Assembly (NCBI GenBank): GCA_026129485.1
Contig: JAHCHY010000014.1
Span: forward strand, 79,445-118,390
Reading direction: 5' to 3'
DNA from: Cyclobacteriaceae bacterium
GTDB lineage: Bacteria > Bacteroidota > Bacteroidia > Cytophagales > Cyclobacteriaceae
DNA length: 38,946 bases
Shown here piece by piece: positions 1-9,299 of this stretch; the stretch's first letter is position 1, and each line of letters begins with the position of its first letter. The notes beneath the pieces were generated by a model. It saw nothing but the letters and a program-made list of their open reading frames with translations. It was not told the origin of the DNA and did not search any database. The position numbers and the translations under genes are program-made.

Positions 1-2236
1 AGCCAATTAAAGTAATTGGTGATCCGGCACAAACAGTATTGGTAGGGCTTGTTGTACTAACGCTTACCGCAAGCGAGGCCACCGTTAGCGTAACCGGGGT
101 ATTTGTTAAAGTCCTTGTTGCACAACCGGTACGTGATACGTCTATCCGGTAAGTATAGTCGCCAATTACGTCCAGGTTGGGATTCCCCTCTGAAGTATTG
201 AGTGTCCTGGTTCCACTGTTGCCTGTTAGTGTATGCACGGTTGCAGGAGGGGTAAGGCTGTAGCCGCCCGGTGCATTTGTAAGGATCAGGGCATAGCTGT
301 AATTACTACTCTGGGTGTTCAGCACATCAATGTTTACATTAGTATTTTGAGCGGGCGAGAATGTAGCGGGAGTAACTGTAAGACCGGTATTAATGGCCGG
401 AAAAACGTTGAGATTACTTGAATTTACACTAACAAGGTCGCTATCGTTATTACGGATCGTAATCGGTCCGGTGGCGGAACCAGCCGGTAAAGTGAAAACT
501 ACCTGGGCTGAATTGAATGATACTATGTTAGCAGGTGGAATGGTAACTCCATTAACGGTAACGGTCGGCTGGGTGTTACCGCTAGCCGGGCTGCCCGTTC
601 CGGTGAAGCGAAAGCCATTTACGGTAACATTATCACCAATACAGGTTCCTGCTGAAGGAAGGAACCCGCTGATAACAGGTCGGTTTTCTGTTGTGAAAGT
701 GATACTTTGAGCCGATGAAGCATTACCAGCCGCATCTTCGACCGGGTTTATTTCTACATAATAAACCTGGCTGTGTAGCAAGGTAGCATTCGGGTTGATG
801 GTGATGACGGTATTGGCCACATTGATGGTAGCTGTAAATGGAACAGAAGCACCGGCATTGTCAGTCAGTTTAAGCTCAACCAAACCGGATTGAATGTCTG
901 CAGGTGTAATTGGCGAATCATCGATATTTCTTATGGGCTCGTTGAATGTTAATGTAATGTTACCCACAGCCGAAACATTCGTTGCTCCATTGGCAGGATT
1001 AAATGTTACCTGGGGCGGTAAGCTGTCGCCCGTGGTAAAGGTAATGCTGGTGGCTACAGTAGCATTATTACTGGCGTCTTCCACCGGGTTCATTTCCACA
1101 TAGTAGAGTGTATTTCCAGTGAGGTTGCCGGTTGGAGTTACGGTTATAATGGTATTGCTTCCATTTATGGTCGCACTAAACGGTACCGATACACCGGCAT
1201 TGTCAGTAAGCTTTAGCTCAACCAGGGTGTTCAGGTCTGCCGGGGTGATAGCTGAGTTGTCGAGCTTACGTACAGGTTCGGTAAAGGTTATGATGACCTG
1301 TGTTGTTTCCAGCACCCCGGTAGCGCCATCAGCAATATTGAAGGAAACGGTAGGAGCGATAGTATCGGGTGTGGTGAAGGTAATAGAGGTTTGGGCGGTT
1401 TCGTTTCCATCTGCATCCTCTACCGGGTTCAATTCAACATAGTATGTGGTATTGTTGCTTAGATTGGCATCGGGGTCGATTGTGATCTGGTTAGTACCAT
1501 TAAACGTTGCGGTGAAGGGTACGGGAGCCCCGGCATCGTTGGTGATCTTTAGCTCAACAATACCGCCCTCAATGGCTGCTGCATCTATAGCCGAGCCATC
1601 CGTTTGAAAGACGTCCTCATCAAATGTAATTACAATGTTGGTGCTAACGGGAACCCCCGATGCCCCATTAACCGGGTTGAATGTAAAGGTAGGTGTGATT
1701 ACATCCTGGAAACTATACGTTTCGCCTGTTATTGAAACAGCATTTACAGTGCCTGTAGCAGTAACATTGGCTTGGGTTAATGAAGGCGTAACAGCAGCAG
1801 TACTGGAGTTGACTGAGCTAACTATATCAACTACTACAAAATACCGCCTGGTTTCAGCTCCTGATGCATTGCCAAAGGTTGTAATTCCACCTGTAAAATT
1901 AATGGACAAAGCGCCAAACGCAGGCGTACCAACCGGGTTGGCAAGATCAGCCGGATCAAAGTTGCTGTTGTTGTCTGAACGTACCAACCTGGGGTTGGTA
2001 AACCGGCCCACCGGATTCTGATCCAGCACTATGGAAATTGCAGTAATGGAATTAGTGCCTCCGGCAGCTTTACTGAACTCAAGACCCAGTATGGCAACGT
2101 TTGATGCCGTATTGGCAAGAGGAGAAGCGGAAACTCCTGTTGTCAGCTCGGTAACAGTAATATTCTGGGAATAAGCTGTGAATGATAAGGTTATTACCAG
2201 TATAAAAAATGAGAAGCGATTTAGAATTCTACTCAT
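1..2236 (-). CDS. Partial Ig-like repeat surface protein (3' end outside window)
   Basis: The frame opens with ATG at 2236 (MSRILNRFSFFILVITLSF...AYSQ, a clear signal peptide) and stays open to the window edge, so the C-terminus is missing. After an N-terminal beta-rich region of about 180 residues come three tandem Ig-like units of about 113 residues each (roughly 1684-1345, 1345-1010, 1010-690). Each begins near FNP/FNI, carries a VELK(I/L)T and a YYVE(L/M/I)NPVEDA motif, and ends in SITFTT; this matches SbsA/Big_5-type Ig-like domains. An IPT/TIG-like domain follows (about 690-410: SGFLPSAG, GDNVTVNG), then further beta-rich sequence. It starts 5 bases after the stop of the upstream lipoprotein gene, so it is the last visible gene of the six-gene operon. 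The likely location is the cell surface; a type IX secretion tail would be expected beyond the window but cannot be seen. Ligand unknown. Confidence 0.85.
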   Translation of the reverse strand, partial: MSRILNRFSFFILVITLSFTAYSQNITVTELTTGVSASPLANTASNVAILGLEFSKAAGGTNSITAISIVLDQNPVGRFTNPRLVRSDNNSNFDPADLANPVGTPAFGALSINFTGGITTFGNASGAETRRYFVVVDIVSSVNSSTAAVTPSLTQANVTATGTVNAVSITGETYSFQDVITPTFTFNPVNGASGVPVSTNIVITFDEDVFQTDGSAIDAAAIEGGIVELKITNDAGAPVPFTATFNGTNQITIDPDANLSNNTTYYVELNPVEDADGNETAQTSITFTTPDTIAPTVSFNIADGATGVLETTQVIITFTEPVRKLDNSAITPADLNTLVELKLTDNAGVSVPFSATINGSNTIITVTPTGNLTGNTLYYVEMNPVEDASNNATVATSITFTTGDSLPPQVTFNPANGATNVSAVGNITLTFNEPIRNIDDSPITPADIQSGLVELKLTDNAGASVPFTATINVANTVITINPNATLLHSQVYYVEINPVEDAAGNASSAQSITFTTENRPVISGFLPSAGTCIGDNVTVNGFRFTGTGSPASGNTQPTVTVNGVTIPPANIVSFNSAQVVFTLPAGSATGPITIRNNDSDLVSVNSSNLNVFPAINTGLTVTPATFSPAQNTNVNIDVLNTQSSNYSYALILTNAPGGYSLTPPATVHTLTGNSGTRTLNTSEGNPNLDVIGDYTYRIDVSRTGCATRTLTNTPVTLTVASLAVSVSTTSPTNTVCAGSPITLIG

Positions 2237-2241
2237 ACAAG

Positions 2242-3585
2242 TCAGTTAGTTAAATCTCCGTTCTTATCTATTCGCATTAAAAACACCGAAGAGTATCCGC
2301 TCAAGGTATTGGTTCCACAAACAATAATATCGCCATTGTTGGCTTCTGTAACTCCCACAGGAACTTCGTCACCAATTCCGCCCATGGTTTTAATCCAGAC
2401 AATGTCGCCAGTAGCATTCAGCCTGATCAGGAAGAGGTCTTTACCTCCATTCCCTTTCTGAGGCGTAGTGGCCATTGTCCCTGCAATTACAAATCCACCA
2501 TCGCTGGTGTGCGTTATGGCTTTGCCTTCATCTATAATTTCAGAATCATTTTTATTCAGATTAGGATTGTTGAAGGAAGCTATCCCGTCAAAATACCGGT
2601 CGCTGCCAGGTATGATCGTGCCATTGGCGTCTACTCTTACAAAAAATATATTGGATCTGGAGCCATCCGTTACTTCGCTGTAAGTTCCGGCTACACCATA
2701 ACCGAAAGCAGGAGAATAAGCCGGTTGAATATCGCTTGGCAGAAAAAGTTGGGTACTGGTTTGCCCGGTCTGGCTAAAATTAACCGGGACAGATTGCGCT
2801 TGCACAAAGGGTATAGCCAGGTATGAAGAAGTAAAATTGCCCTGAACATCCGCAATAGCCGTTGCCCAGATAATGTTGCCATTTGAATAGTGGATAGATT
2901 TGGCATTGGCATAGGTATTGGAAAGCAGGGGATAGGTTTTTAGCCAGGCACTATCGCGGCTTTGGGTAAGTCCAAAAAGCAGTTGTTCTTCCGGGGCATT
3001 TTGCTGGTTTACAATTCCTTTCTTAAATGTACCCAGGATAACGGCTTCGCCATTGCTTGTAAGGGTTACTGCCCCTCCGAAGTAGTCGTCTTTAACCGGA
3101 TGGCCTGCGGTAAGCGGTTGCCTGTCGGTTATGTATAATCGTTTTGTTTCGGTATAGGAGCTGTTCAGCAGCAAAACAGCAAGCGAGGAGATGCTCACAT
3201 TTGCAGCCTGATCTACGTTAGGGTTGATAATTACACTATCGCCTACGATGATAAAACCGCTTAAAGATTCGCCATTAACAAAAGGTTTAAAAGATTTGCC
3301 GGTTATGTTGTTGTACTTGTGGTAATTCCCAACCCGGAGCCCGCGTTCATCTGTTTCAAATAAAATGGTTTGGGTAAGCGTACTATTGGGTGTGGCCGAA
3401 ACCATATTAGCCAGAACAGCAAAGCCACCCGGAATTTTTTCAACAGCAGCCGCAGACATGGAGTAGGGGCCTTCATAAAATTTTATGAAAGTGCTGCGGA
3501 GTGCCGGATCGTTGCTATCCAGGTTTTTGCAGGTAATCAACATAAAAGCTGATGCAACGAGTATGTAAGAATATATTTTTTTCAT
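2242..3585 (-). CDS. Predicted lipoprotein with propeller-like repeats
   Basis: 447 residues. The N-terminus is a short hydrophobic segment ending in L-I-T-C (Cys19), read here as a lipobox with an unusual Thr before Cys, so the mature protein should be lipid-anchored in the periplasm or on the surface. The rest has recurring blade-like units with GGFAVLANM, NGEAVILGTF, GGFVIAGTM and NGDIIVCGTN, each followed by a D/N-rich turn and an FLIRLNATG- or FLMRIDKNG-type strand. This is the pattern of delta-60/beta-propeller lipoproteins common in Bacteroidota. Its ATG overlaps the stop of the upstream outer-membrane gene by 4 bases (translational coupling), and the Ig-like gene follows after 5 bases. 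It probably works with those two proteins at the outer membrane. No enzymatic motif is seen; exact function unknown. Confidence 0.8.
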   Translation of the reverse strand: MKKIYSYILVASAFMLITCKNLDSNDPALRSTFIKFYEGPYSMSAAAVEKIPGGFAVLANMVSATPNSTLTQTILFETDERGLRVGNYHKYNNITGKSFKPFVNGESLSGFIIVGDSVIINPNVDQAANVSISSLAVLLLNSSYTETKRLYITDRQPLTAGHPVKDDYFGGAVTLTSNGEAVILGTFKKGIVNQQNAPEEQLLFGLTQSRDSAWLKTYPLLSNTYANAKSIHYSNGNIIWATAIADVQGNFTSSYLAIPFVQAQSVPVNFSQTGQTSTQLFLPSDIQPAYSPAFGYGVAGTYSEVTDGSRSNIFFVRVDANGTIIPGSDRYFDGIASFNNPNLNKNDSEIIDEGKAITHTSDGGFVIAGTMATTPQKGNGGKDLFLIRLNATGDIVWIKTMGGIGDEVPVGVTEANNGDIIVCGTNTLSGYSSVFLMRIDKNGDLTN

Positions 3586-4661
3586 GAACGATTCCGAAGC
3601 TTCTTGGGATTAAACATATTTATGATGTATGACCCGCTTATTGAGAGAGAAGAAAGTTTAAATACAGAGTCTGCATAGTAAGGCCCCCAGGCTGCCTGCT
3701 GATTTTGGTAAGCGGTTTCGGACGTACTTACTTTTGACAGGCCGTGCATATACCTGGCCTCCAGCACCACATATCCTCCGCCAACTTTTGATTTAATTCC
3801 TGCTGCTACCAAGGCACTCATGTTAATTTTTTCACGTAGGAGGTTAAAAGAAGTTTCCGGTATTGCGGCTGCTTCATCGCGAAACCGCTCAGCGCGTAAG
3901 GTGCCATTGCCCATTAAGTAGCCTACCGAAAATCCACCCGCTATGTATGGATTAAGTTTTTCGTTACGGGTAAATGCATATTGTGCGCTGATGGGTATGG
4001 TAAGCCAGTTCTGCGATTCAGCAGCCTGAAGAGTTTGGAACAATTCCACACCATCCAGGTTAACGCCTTTGTTTACTTTTTGTTCAAGCTCAAACTTGTG
4101 TTGCATGTAAAGCAGCTCTCCATGTAAGGTTAACCTGTAGTGCTTTTTTTTTCCAACCTGGAGCGGAACATCAGCCGAAACACCGAACTGAATGCCAATG
4201 CCATATTTATACTTACTGGATGCATCCAGCTCGACAGCCGAAATAGTATTGATTACGTTTGGTTGACTGGCGTTTACCCCAAGGGTAGCACCGATACGAT
4301 AAATTTCCTTTGTGCGGAATGTGCGGTACAAAGCAACAAATTCAGCCGGGTCAACCGCTTCATTGATCTGGAAGTAATGATCGGTTTGCAAAAGCTTTAG
4401 CATGGTGGCATCTGCCTTTTGAGGCTCTTCCAGGTAGATGTAGGTGAGCGTAAGCAACTTTAACAAACTGATCTGTTCGGCTTGTCCGCATTGGGCTGCC
4501 GGGTTGTTGAGTGCCTTGGTAATAAGATCTTCCAATTCGTGCAGGCGTCCCTGGTCGTAAACGGATTGGGCCAGTCTTACCGATTGTGCGCATGAAGTGG
4601 TTTGTGCCCATGCGCTCCATGTTGAAGCCGAGAAAAGTAAAATCAAGTAGAGTTTCTTCAT
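3582..4661 (-). CDS. Outer-membrane beta-barrel protein with helical N-terminal domain
   Basis: 359 residues with a cleavable signal peptide (MKKLYLILLFSASTWSAWAQ, cut likely after Ala19). Residues about 21-115 are helical with TPR-like spacing (YDQGRLHELEDLI, LLTLTYIYLEEPQKAD) followed by DPAEFVALYRTFRT, a motif typical of Bacteroidota proteins with a periplasmic plug ahead of a barrel. From about residue 120 alternating amphipathic strands (YGIGIQFGVSADV, YRLTLHGELLYM, PYIAGGFSVGYLMG, GYVVLEARYMHGL, SLSISGSYIINMF) indicate an 8- to 10-stranded PorT/OmpA-like barrel. It follows the STAND gene by 3 bases and overlaps the lipoprotein gene by 4, so it is part of the same transcript. Role inferred: outer-membrane partner that could link the surface proteins to the periplasmic part of the STAND protein. 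No known gene name. Confidence 0.8.
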   Translation of the reverse strand: MKKLYLILLFSASTWSAWAQTTSCAQSVRLAQSVYDQGRLHELEDLITKALNNPAAQCGQAEQISLLKLLTLTYIYLEEPQKADATMLKLLQTDHYFQINEAVDPAEFVALYRTFRTKEIYRIGATLGVNASQPNVINTISAVELDASSKYKYGIGIQFGVSADVPLQVGKKKHYRLTLHGELLYMQHKFELEQKVNKGVNLDGVELFQTLQAAESQNWLTIPISAQYAFTRNEKLNPYIAGGFSVGYLMGNGTLRAERFRDEAAAIPETSFNLLREKINMSALVAAGIKSKVGGGYVVLEARYMHGLSKVSTSETAYQNQQAAWGPYYADSVFKLSSLSISGSYIINMFNPKKLRNRS

Positions 4662-4664
4662 AGA

Positions 4665-7600
4665 TTATTTTCCCGCCTTTTTAAGTGTGGTGTTTGAATT
4701 AGCCTGCAACCCGCTTGGGTATTGCTCACAAGTCAGATCGTATTTATAGTCTTCCAGGTTGCCTACGTAAATGGTCCATTCTTCCTCCGTCAGGTTTCGC
4801 TTTACTTTATCGCATAACAAAGAAGCCATCCCGTTAAAGTCTGTCGGGTAGGCGTGAATGGTCTGATCGATTCCTTTCACGGTTTCACGCACACTGTTGA
4901 TACCCGCCAGTAACTGGGAATCATCGGGTGAGAAGGTTACGCTCCATACCCAGTCGTGATCGCTTACCGTAATGGGCTGCTCATTCAGTTTTCTGAAGTT
5001 CCACAAGCGTACAGAGTAGTCTTTGCTGGCTGAGGCCATAAATGTTCCGGCATGGTTGAACTTAATATCTTCAATCTGCGAAGAGTGACCGGGTAAATCG
5101 CGAATTACGATTCCATTACTCACAATTCGTAATAATCCGTTTCTGCTCCCGGTAATGATCTGTCGCCCGTCAGGGGCAAAGCAAACAGCAGTAAGGCCAT
5201 TTGATACTTTGGTCTTGGTTACGGCAAAGTTTTTATTGATATCCCAAACGTAAAGATTACCATTATCACCAGCGCCAGCCAACAGGGTACCATTTTCATT
5301 CAGATCCAACGACACAATTTTTTCATCGGAAGTGATAACCTCTTTTGCGGTTGTAAGATCAGAATACTTGATGCTATGCCCGGAATTATCGCGGGCATAA
5401 AATCCCTTACCATCCGGGGTGAAATGAATGTTCTCAATGTTGTATTTAAACCCGGGTATCTTCTTTGCCGGGGCCGATGGGTTACGGAGATCGTAAAGCT
5501 CAGCATAGTTAGCTTCCGGGTTGGAAGGGTATAGTCCACCGGCAATCAACATGTTTCCGTCAGGGCTTGTATCAATAGTAAAAACAAGATAGTTAAGTCT
5601 TTTATCCACAATCATTTCTGCTGTCCACTGCCTGTTTACATAATTCCAGCGTATAATCCGGCCATCACTTCCTCCTGAGTAAATGTGGTTACCCTTGCCG
5701 TGCGTTTCCAGCGCACGGGCTGCACCGTTGGTATGGGCTTCCAGGCTTTTGGTCAATGGCTCATCCCAATTCTTGAGTGCCGTGTACAAGCCACCATACA
5801 CATCGCTGTTATACTCATAGCCACCATACTGCTTATTGAATTTGTACGCTTGCTGGGCTACCAATCCCTCCAGCGCAAGATCATTACCAAGCTCTTTCGA
5901 TTTGATAGCCATAGCTTTTGCAGCAGCAAGGTATTTTTCACGCTCAGCACGCTCAGCATTTTCATTTGCCCGTTTTTCGTTAGCCAAGGCTTCTCCTTCT
6001 GCTTTGCGGGCGGCTATTGCATTTATTTCAGCCTGGTTTCTTTGTCGTTTCGCTTCTTCTTCAGCTATTTCAGCCTGTATTCTTCTTTTTTCAGCTTCTT
6101 CTCTTTGAAGGGCTTCGGCTTTTTGAGCTTCAATGGCAACCAGCCTGGCAGAATCGGCTGCATCTCTTTCTTTTTGAGCGATATCCTTTTGTCTTAGGGC
6201 TTCTGCTTCATTATCCTTTGCCCGGGCTTCATTTTCTTTAGCAAATTGTTCTTGTCGTTTCGCTTCAGCCTGCTGTACATAAGCATACACAAATGCTACG
6301 AGCGCAATAGCGGCCAGCGAACCAAATACAATAGCCGTAACGCGGGCGCGTTGCAGCTTGCGTTTGGCCTCCAGCTCTTTAATGCGCTGCTCGGTATCAA
6401 ATTCTTTCTTGGAATATTCCAGGAAGATCATGGTACGCTCAAATGCCGGATGGTAGCGCTGGCCCCAAACCAAGGTAGGCTTATGCTTGGCCTGCCAGTT
6501 AAGCGCTAATTGTAAATCAGGCGGACGCCATAAGCCGGCTTTGCCTACCTGGTATTGTGAGGCGGCCTCAGCCAGACGCAAATACATTTGTACGGCTTCG
6601 CTTTCATCATCCACCCAGTTTTTCAAACGCACCCAAATGCGCATCAAACTTTCGTGCGAAATGTCGATCATGGAGCGTGAACCAAGCTCAATACCATAAG
6701 CCGGGGTAAGCAATGAACGGCCGGGCTCGCGGAATTTTTCAATCACTGCGGCTACATCCGCTTCCGATACATCGGCAATGGAAGCAATTTCATTTAAACG
6801 GGTAGGTCTGCGTATTCCAAAATTCTCACCCCGTTTTTCGGTAATGGCTTTGAACATGATCTCGCAGATGCGTTGCTGTTCCTCATCCAGTTCGTCATAC
6901 GCTTCGTTGGCGTGCATCGAAAGCGCTTCCGACATGGTGCCTATCGCTTCGTAATGCTTCAGGTCAACCGGTTCGTCTTCGTAATCGCGGTAACGCGCCC
7001 AATAGCTCCAGGTACGCATCAGGGCATGTTGCAGAATGGGCAACTGGTCGGGGTTATCTCCGAGGTCGTTTAATAACTGCTGAACCAACCGTGGCGTAAT
7101 TTTGGCATTACCTACCGCTACAGGCCCTTCAACTGCCCTGCGTTTCTGATCGCGCGTCATTTGCGGAATCAGGTAGTGGCTATCGTTGATCTTGCGGGTT
7201 AGCTCCGGGAACTGCGCACACTCGCCAATAAAATCCGAGCGCATGGTAATGGCTACATAGATAGGCGAGTCTTCATAGTTTACCGCTTCCATCAACAGGT
7301 TAATGAAAGCCAGCGATTCATTTACAGAGTTTGGATCGGTGCTGTCTTTAAAGCGGAAAAGCTCTTCAAACTGGTCGACCAGGATCAGGTAATTGATGTC
7401 TTCTTTCCTGCGTGATTGCTGAATGGCTTCCACCAAACCCAGCGAGCTGCTTCGCAACAGGGTGGATACAATGGTGCGCTTTATCTTTTTATCTTCCGCA
7501 TCGGCAGCGTTATAGTCTTTTACAGTCTTCAGAAGCGATTCGGCCAGGTTATCGATAGGGCCGGCACCGGGGCGCGTAACCACCACTTCCCAGTTGGGGC

Positions 7601-7847
7601 TTGCATCGGTCAGGAATCCGCCATAAAGAATTGGCAGCACACCGCAATAAATGAATGATGATTTACCGCTACCGGAAGGACCGATAACTCCCACAAAGCG
7701 GCTCTTGGAAAGCTTGAGCAGCACTTCATCGCTCTGGCCCTCGCGGCCAAAGAACAAATGGCTCTCTTCAATTTTGAACGGACGCAGGCCGGGAAACGGG
7801 TTGGCGGTTCCTACCAGTGTTCCGTGTTCATCTATTACCTGGCTCAT
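4665..7847 (-). CDS. STAND NTPase with transmembrane helix, coiled coil and WD40 repeats
   Basis: 1060 residues. The N-terminus has the nSTAND1 signature (NPFPGLRPF at 16-24, FFGRE at 32-36), a Walker A loop GPSGSGKSS (56-64), a Walker B-like ILVDQFEELF (155-164) and a helical/winged-helix region to about 430 (SHESLMRIW is typical of the family). A basic stretch (KRKLQRAR) precedes a single hydrophobic helix at about 503-525, then a long K/E/A-rich coiled coil to about 665, then at least five WD40-type blades to about 1000 (GGSDGRIIRWN, GAGDNGNLYVWD, GSRNGLLRIVS, SASKDYSVRLWN). By the positive-inside rule the NTPase would be cytoplasmic and the WD40 domain periplasmic; this is inference. It starts 4 bases after the TIR-like gene. 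STAND NTPases usually oligomerise on sensing a ligand and activate a partner effector; the adjacent TIR-like protein is the natural candidate. Confidence 0.88.
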   Translation of the reverse strand: MSQVIDEHGTLVGTANPFPGLRPFKIEESHLFFGREGQSDEVLLKLSKSRFVGVIGPSGSGKSSFIYCGVLPILYGGFLTDASPNWEVVVTRPGAGPIDNLAESLLKTVKDYNAADAEDKKIKRTIVSTLLRSSSLGLVEAIQQSRRKEDINYLILVDQFEELFRFKDSTDPNSVNESLAFINLLMEAVNYEDSPIYVAITMRSDFIGECAQFPELTRKINDSHYLIPQMTRDQKRRAVEGPVAVGNAKITPRLVQQLLNDLGDNPDQLPILQHALMRTWSYWARYRDYEDEPVDLKHYEAIGTMSEALSMHANEAYDELDEEQQRICEIMFKAITEKRGENFGIRRPTRLNEIASIADVSEADVAAVIEKFREPGRSLLTPAYGIELGSRSMIDISHESLMRIWVRLKNWVDDESEAVQMYLRLAEAASQYQVGKAGLWRPPDLQLALNWQAKHKPTLVWGQRYHPAFERTMIFLEYSKKEFDTEQRIKELEAKRKLQRARVTAIVFGSLAAIALVAFVYAYVQQAEAKRQEQFAKENEARAKDNEAEALRQKDIAQKERDAADSARLVAIEAQKAEALQREEAEKRRIQAEIAEEEAKRQRNQAEINAIAARKAEGEALANEKRANENAERAEREKYLAAAKAMAIKSKELGNDLALEGLVAQQAYKFNKQYGGYEYNSDVYGGLYTALKNWDEPLTKSLEAHTNGAARALETHGKGNHIYSGGSDGRIIRWNYVNRQWTAEMIVDKRLNYLVFTIDTSPDGNMLIAGGLYPSNPEANYAELYDLRNPSAPAKKIPGFKYNIENIHFTPDGKGFYARDNSGHSIKYSDLTTAKEVITSDEKIVSLDLNENGTLLAGAGDNGNLYVWDINKNFAVTKTKVSNGLTAVCFAPDGRQIITGSRNGLLRIVSNGIVIRDLPGHSSQIEDIKFNHAGTFMASASKDYSVRLWNFRKLNEQPITVSDHDWVWSVTFSPDDSQLLAGINSVRETVKGIDQTIHAYPTDFNGMASLLCDKVKRNLTEEEWTIYVGNLEDYKYDLTCEQYPSGLQANSNTTLKKAGK

Positions 7848-7851
7848 AGGC

Positions 7852-9288
7852 TTATGAGTTTATGTCTTGCAGAAATACTTTCAGATTTTCAATGGAACGA
7901 TTAGGGTCGCCAGAGATTAACGTAAGGTTTTGATTCTTAAATCCATCCAGCGTTAAATTGCCGGCAGCAACAATTGCCTTGCCCTGGATCGGTTTTTTTC
8001 TTCCGAAGCCGGGGGCCTTTAACAGGTCAAGCACTTTCATGCGCACCCATTGATCGTTCACCTTACCTTTAAAGATAATGGCGCCATCAAAGTTGCGCAG
8101 GTTGTCGATATGCTGTTTGCGTACATCCAGCAGCTCGCCTTCAAAAGCCGGTGTTAAAACTTTGAATCCCGATTTTTCAATCACATCCCGGAAAGGCCTT
8201 ACCTCGCTGTCGTCAATCTTGTCGTGCACTAAGTAAATAGATTTACCGCCCGATTCATCCATACTTTTGCGCTCCTGCGATTCGAGCAGCTCTTCGCGCA
8301 TAATGTTTTTAAAATCTTCCAGCGGGTTCTGTAAAATTTCGGCACCTTCCTGCGCTTCGGTATCGCGCTTCAGCGTATCAATAAATGCACGTTGCTTGTC
8401 GCTGGCATTTTTCAGGTTTTGCGAAATCCAGATCAACCTTGAAAAGTCTTGCTGTTGCTGTTTTTTCTCAAGCGCAACTTCTGCCGCAACCTGGTTTTGA
8501 ATATCTACGATGGAACGATCGGTACCTTCGGGTATTTCGCCATATGCGCTGCCTACCAGGTGAACGGACAGGGAGCATTCTTCGATATCTTTCCGCACAA
8601 TACGGGTTACTTCACTTACGTGCGAGGGGAGCGTGTTTTTAGGTAATACGATATAACCATGGCGCTGCAATTCGCGCTTGATGATATTGCGCTGCACCGA
8701 CAGATCATGGCCGGTTTCGGCTAAGTAAATAGATTTACGTTTGTAGATATTTTTAACTTCCGAACGGGCATCGCCTTCTTTCAGGATCATTAAGGCCTCG
8801 TGAATATCATAGGCAAGGTCAACTAATTTCATCCAGTATTGTTTCTCTGCTTCCTGGCTGAAGAAATCGGAGTATTCTTTTTGAAGGCCGGTTTCGGTAT
8901 CCAACTGGTACATTTCATAGCCGATCAGGTCGCGCAGGCGGGGAGGTTGTTCCGGCAGGGAAAGCGGGGCTTTCATGACCTTAAACACACGGTTGATTTT
9001 AGATTCCGATGAGCTTTTGTAGAACGTTTCAAGATTATCGAGGCATCTGCCTGAGAGTGTAAACTCTTTGGTAACAATGGGTACCAGTATGGCGGCATTG
9101 TTCAGTGCCGGTGCTGTGGCGGAATCAAACTCCGATTTGAGAAGGATGTTCGGTTTGGAGCCCTGCACCTGGATCAACATCAGCTCCAGGAATTTTTTGA
9201 ATTGCGTAACCCAGCCCGTTTCACTTTTCTGGGCGGTTTCGTTGTCTTTCTCGGCAAAGGTGATCAGTACATCTATTTCAAATGCCAT
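7852..9288 (-). CDS. Protein with three TIR-like domains
   Basis: 478 residues, no signal peptide or membrane span, hence cytoplasmic. Three segments each start with a hydrophobic strand like the beta-A strand of TIR folds and share later elements: 1-150 (IDVLITFAEKDN; LNNAAILVPIVTKEFTLSG then RCLDNLETF), 185-292 (KSIYLAETGHD; CSLSVHLVGSAYGEIPEG; SIVDIQNQVA) and 347-475 (KSIYLVHDKIDD; FDGAIIFKG). Domain 1 keeps a Cys82...Glu87 arrangement resembling the W-C-x-x-E helix of NAD-cleaving TIRs; domain 2 has Gln264 near the expected Glu, and domain 3 has no obvious equivalent. So at most one domain may be catalytic, and the others could be scaffolds. The gene lies 11 bases after the transporter-fusion gene and 4 bases before the STAND gene. 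Assignment rests on motif reading, without a profile search; the third domain is the weakest. Confidence 0.7.
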   Translation of the reverse strand: MAFEIDVLITFAEKDNETAQKSETGWVTQFKKFLELMLIQVQGSKPNILLKSEFDSATAPALNNAAILVPIVTKEFTLSGRCLDNLETFYKSSSESKINRVFKVMKAPLSLPEQPPRLRDLIGYEMYQLDTETGLQKEYSDFFSQEAEKQYWMKLVDLAYDIHEALMILKEGDARSEVKNIYKRKSIYLAETGHDLSVQRNIIKRELQRHGYIVLPKNTLPSHVSEVTRIVRKDIEECSLSVHLVGSAYGEIPEGTDRSIVDIQNQVAAEVALEKKQQQQDFSRLIWISQNLKNASDKQRAFIDTLKRDTEAQEGAEILQNPLEDFKNIMREELLESQERKSMDESGGKSIYLVHDKIDDSEVRPFRDVIEKSGFKVLTPAFEGELLDVRKQHIDNLRNFDGAIIFKGKVNDQWVRMKVLDLLKAPGFGRKKPIQGKAIVAAGNLTLDGFKNQNLTLISGDPNRSIENLKVFLQDINS

Positions 9289-9299
9289 AGCTTAAAAAA

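Noticed and set aside
233-2021. Several open frames on the plus strand opposite the Ig-repeat gene
   Set aside because: They are shadows of the long minus-strand frame; the Ig-like domains, signal peptide and operon context fit only the minus strand.
5685-6197. A 170-codon plus-strand frame rich in Phe, Leu and Ser
   Set aside because: It is the antisense of the K/E-rich coiled coil and WD40 part of the STAND gene; its odd composition follows from that.
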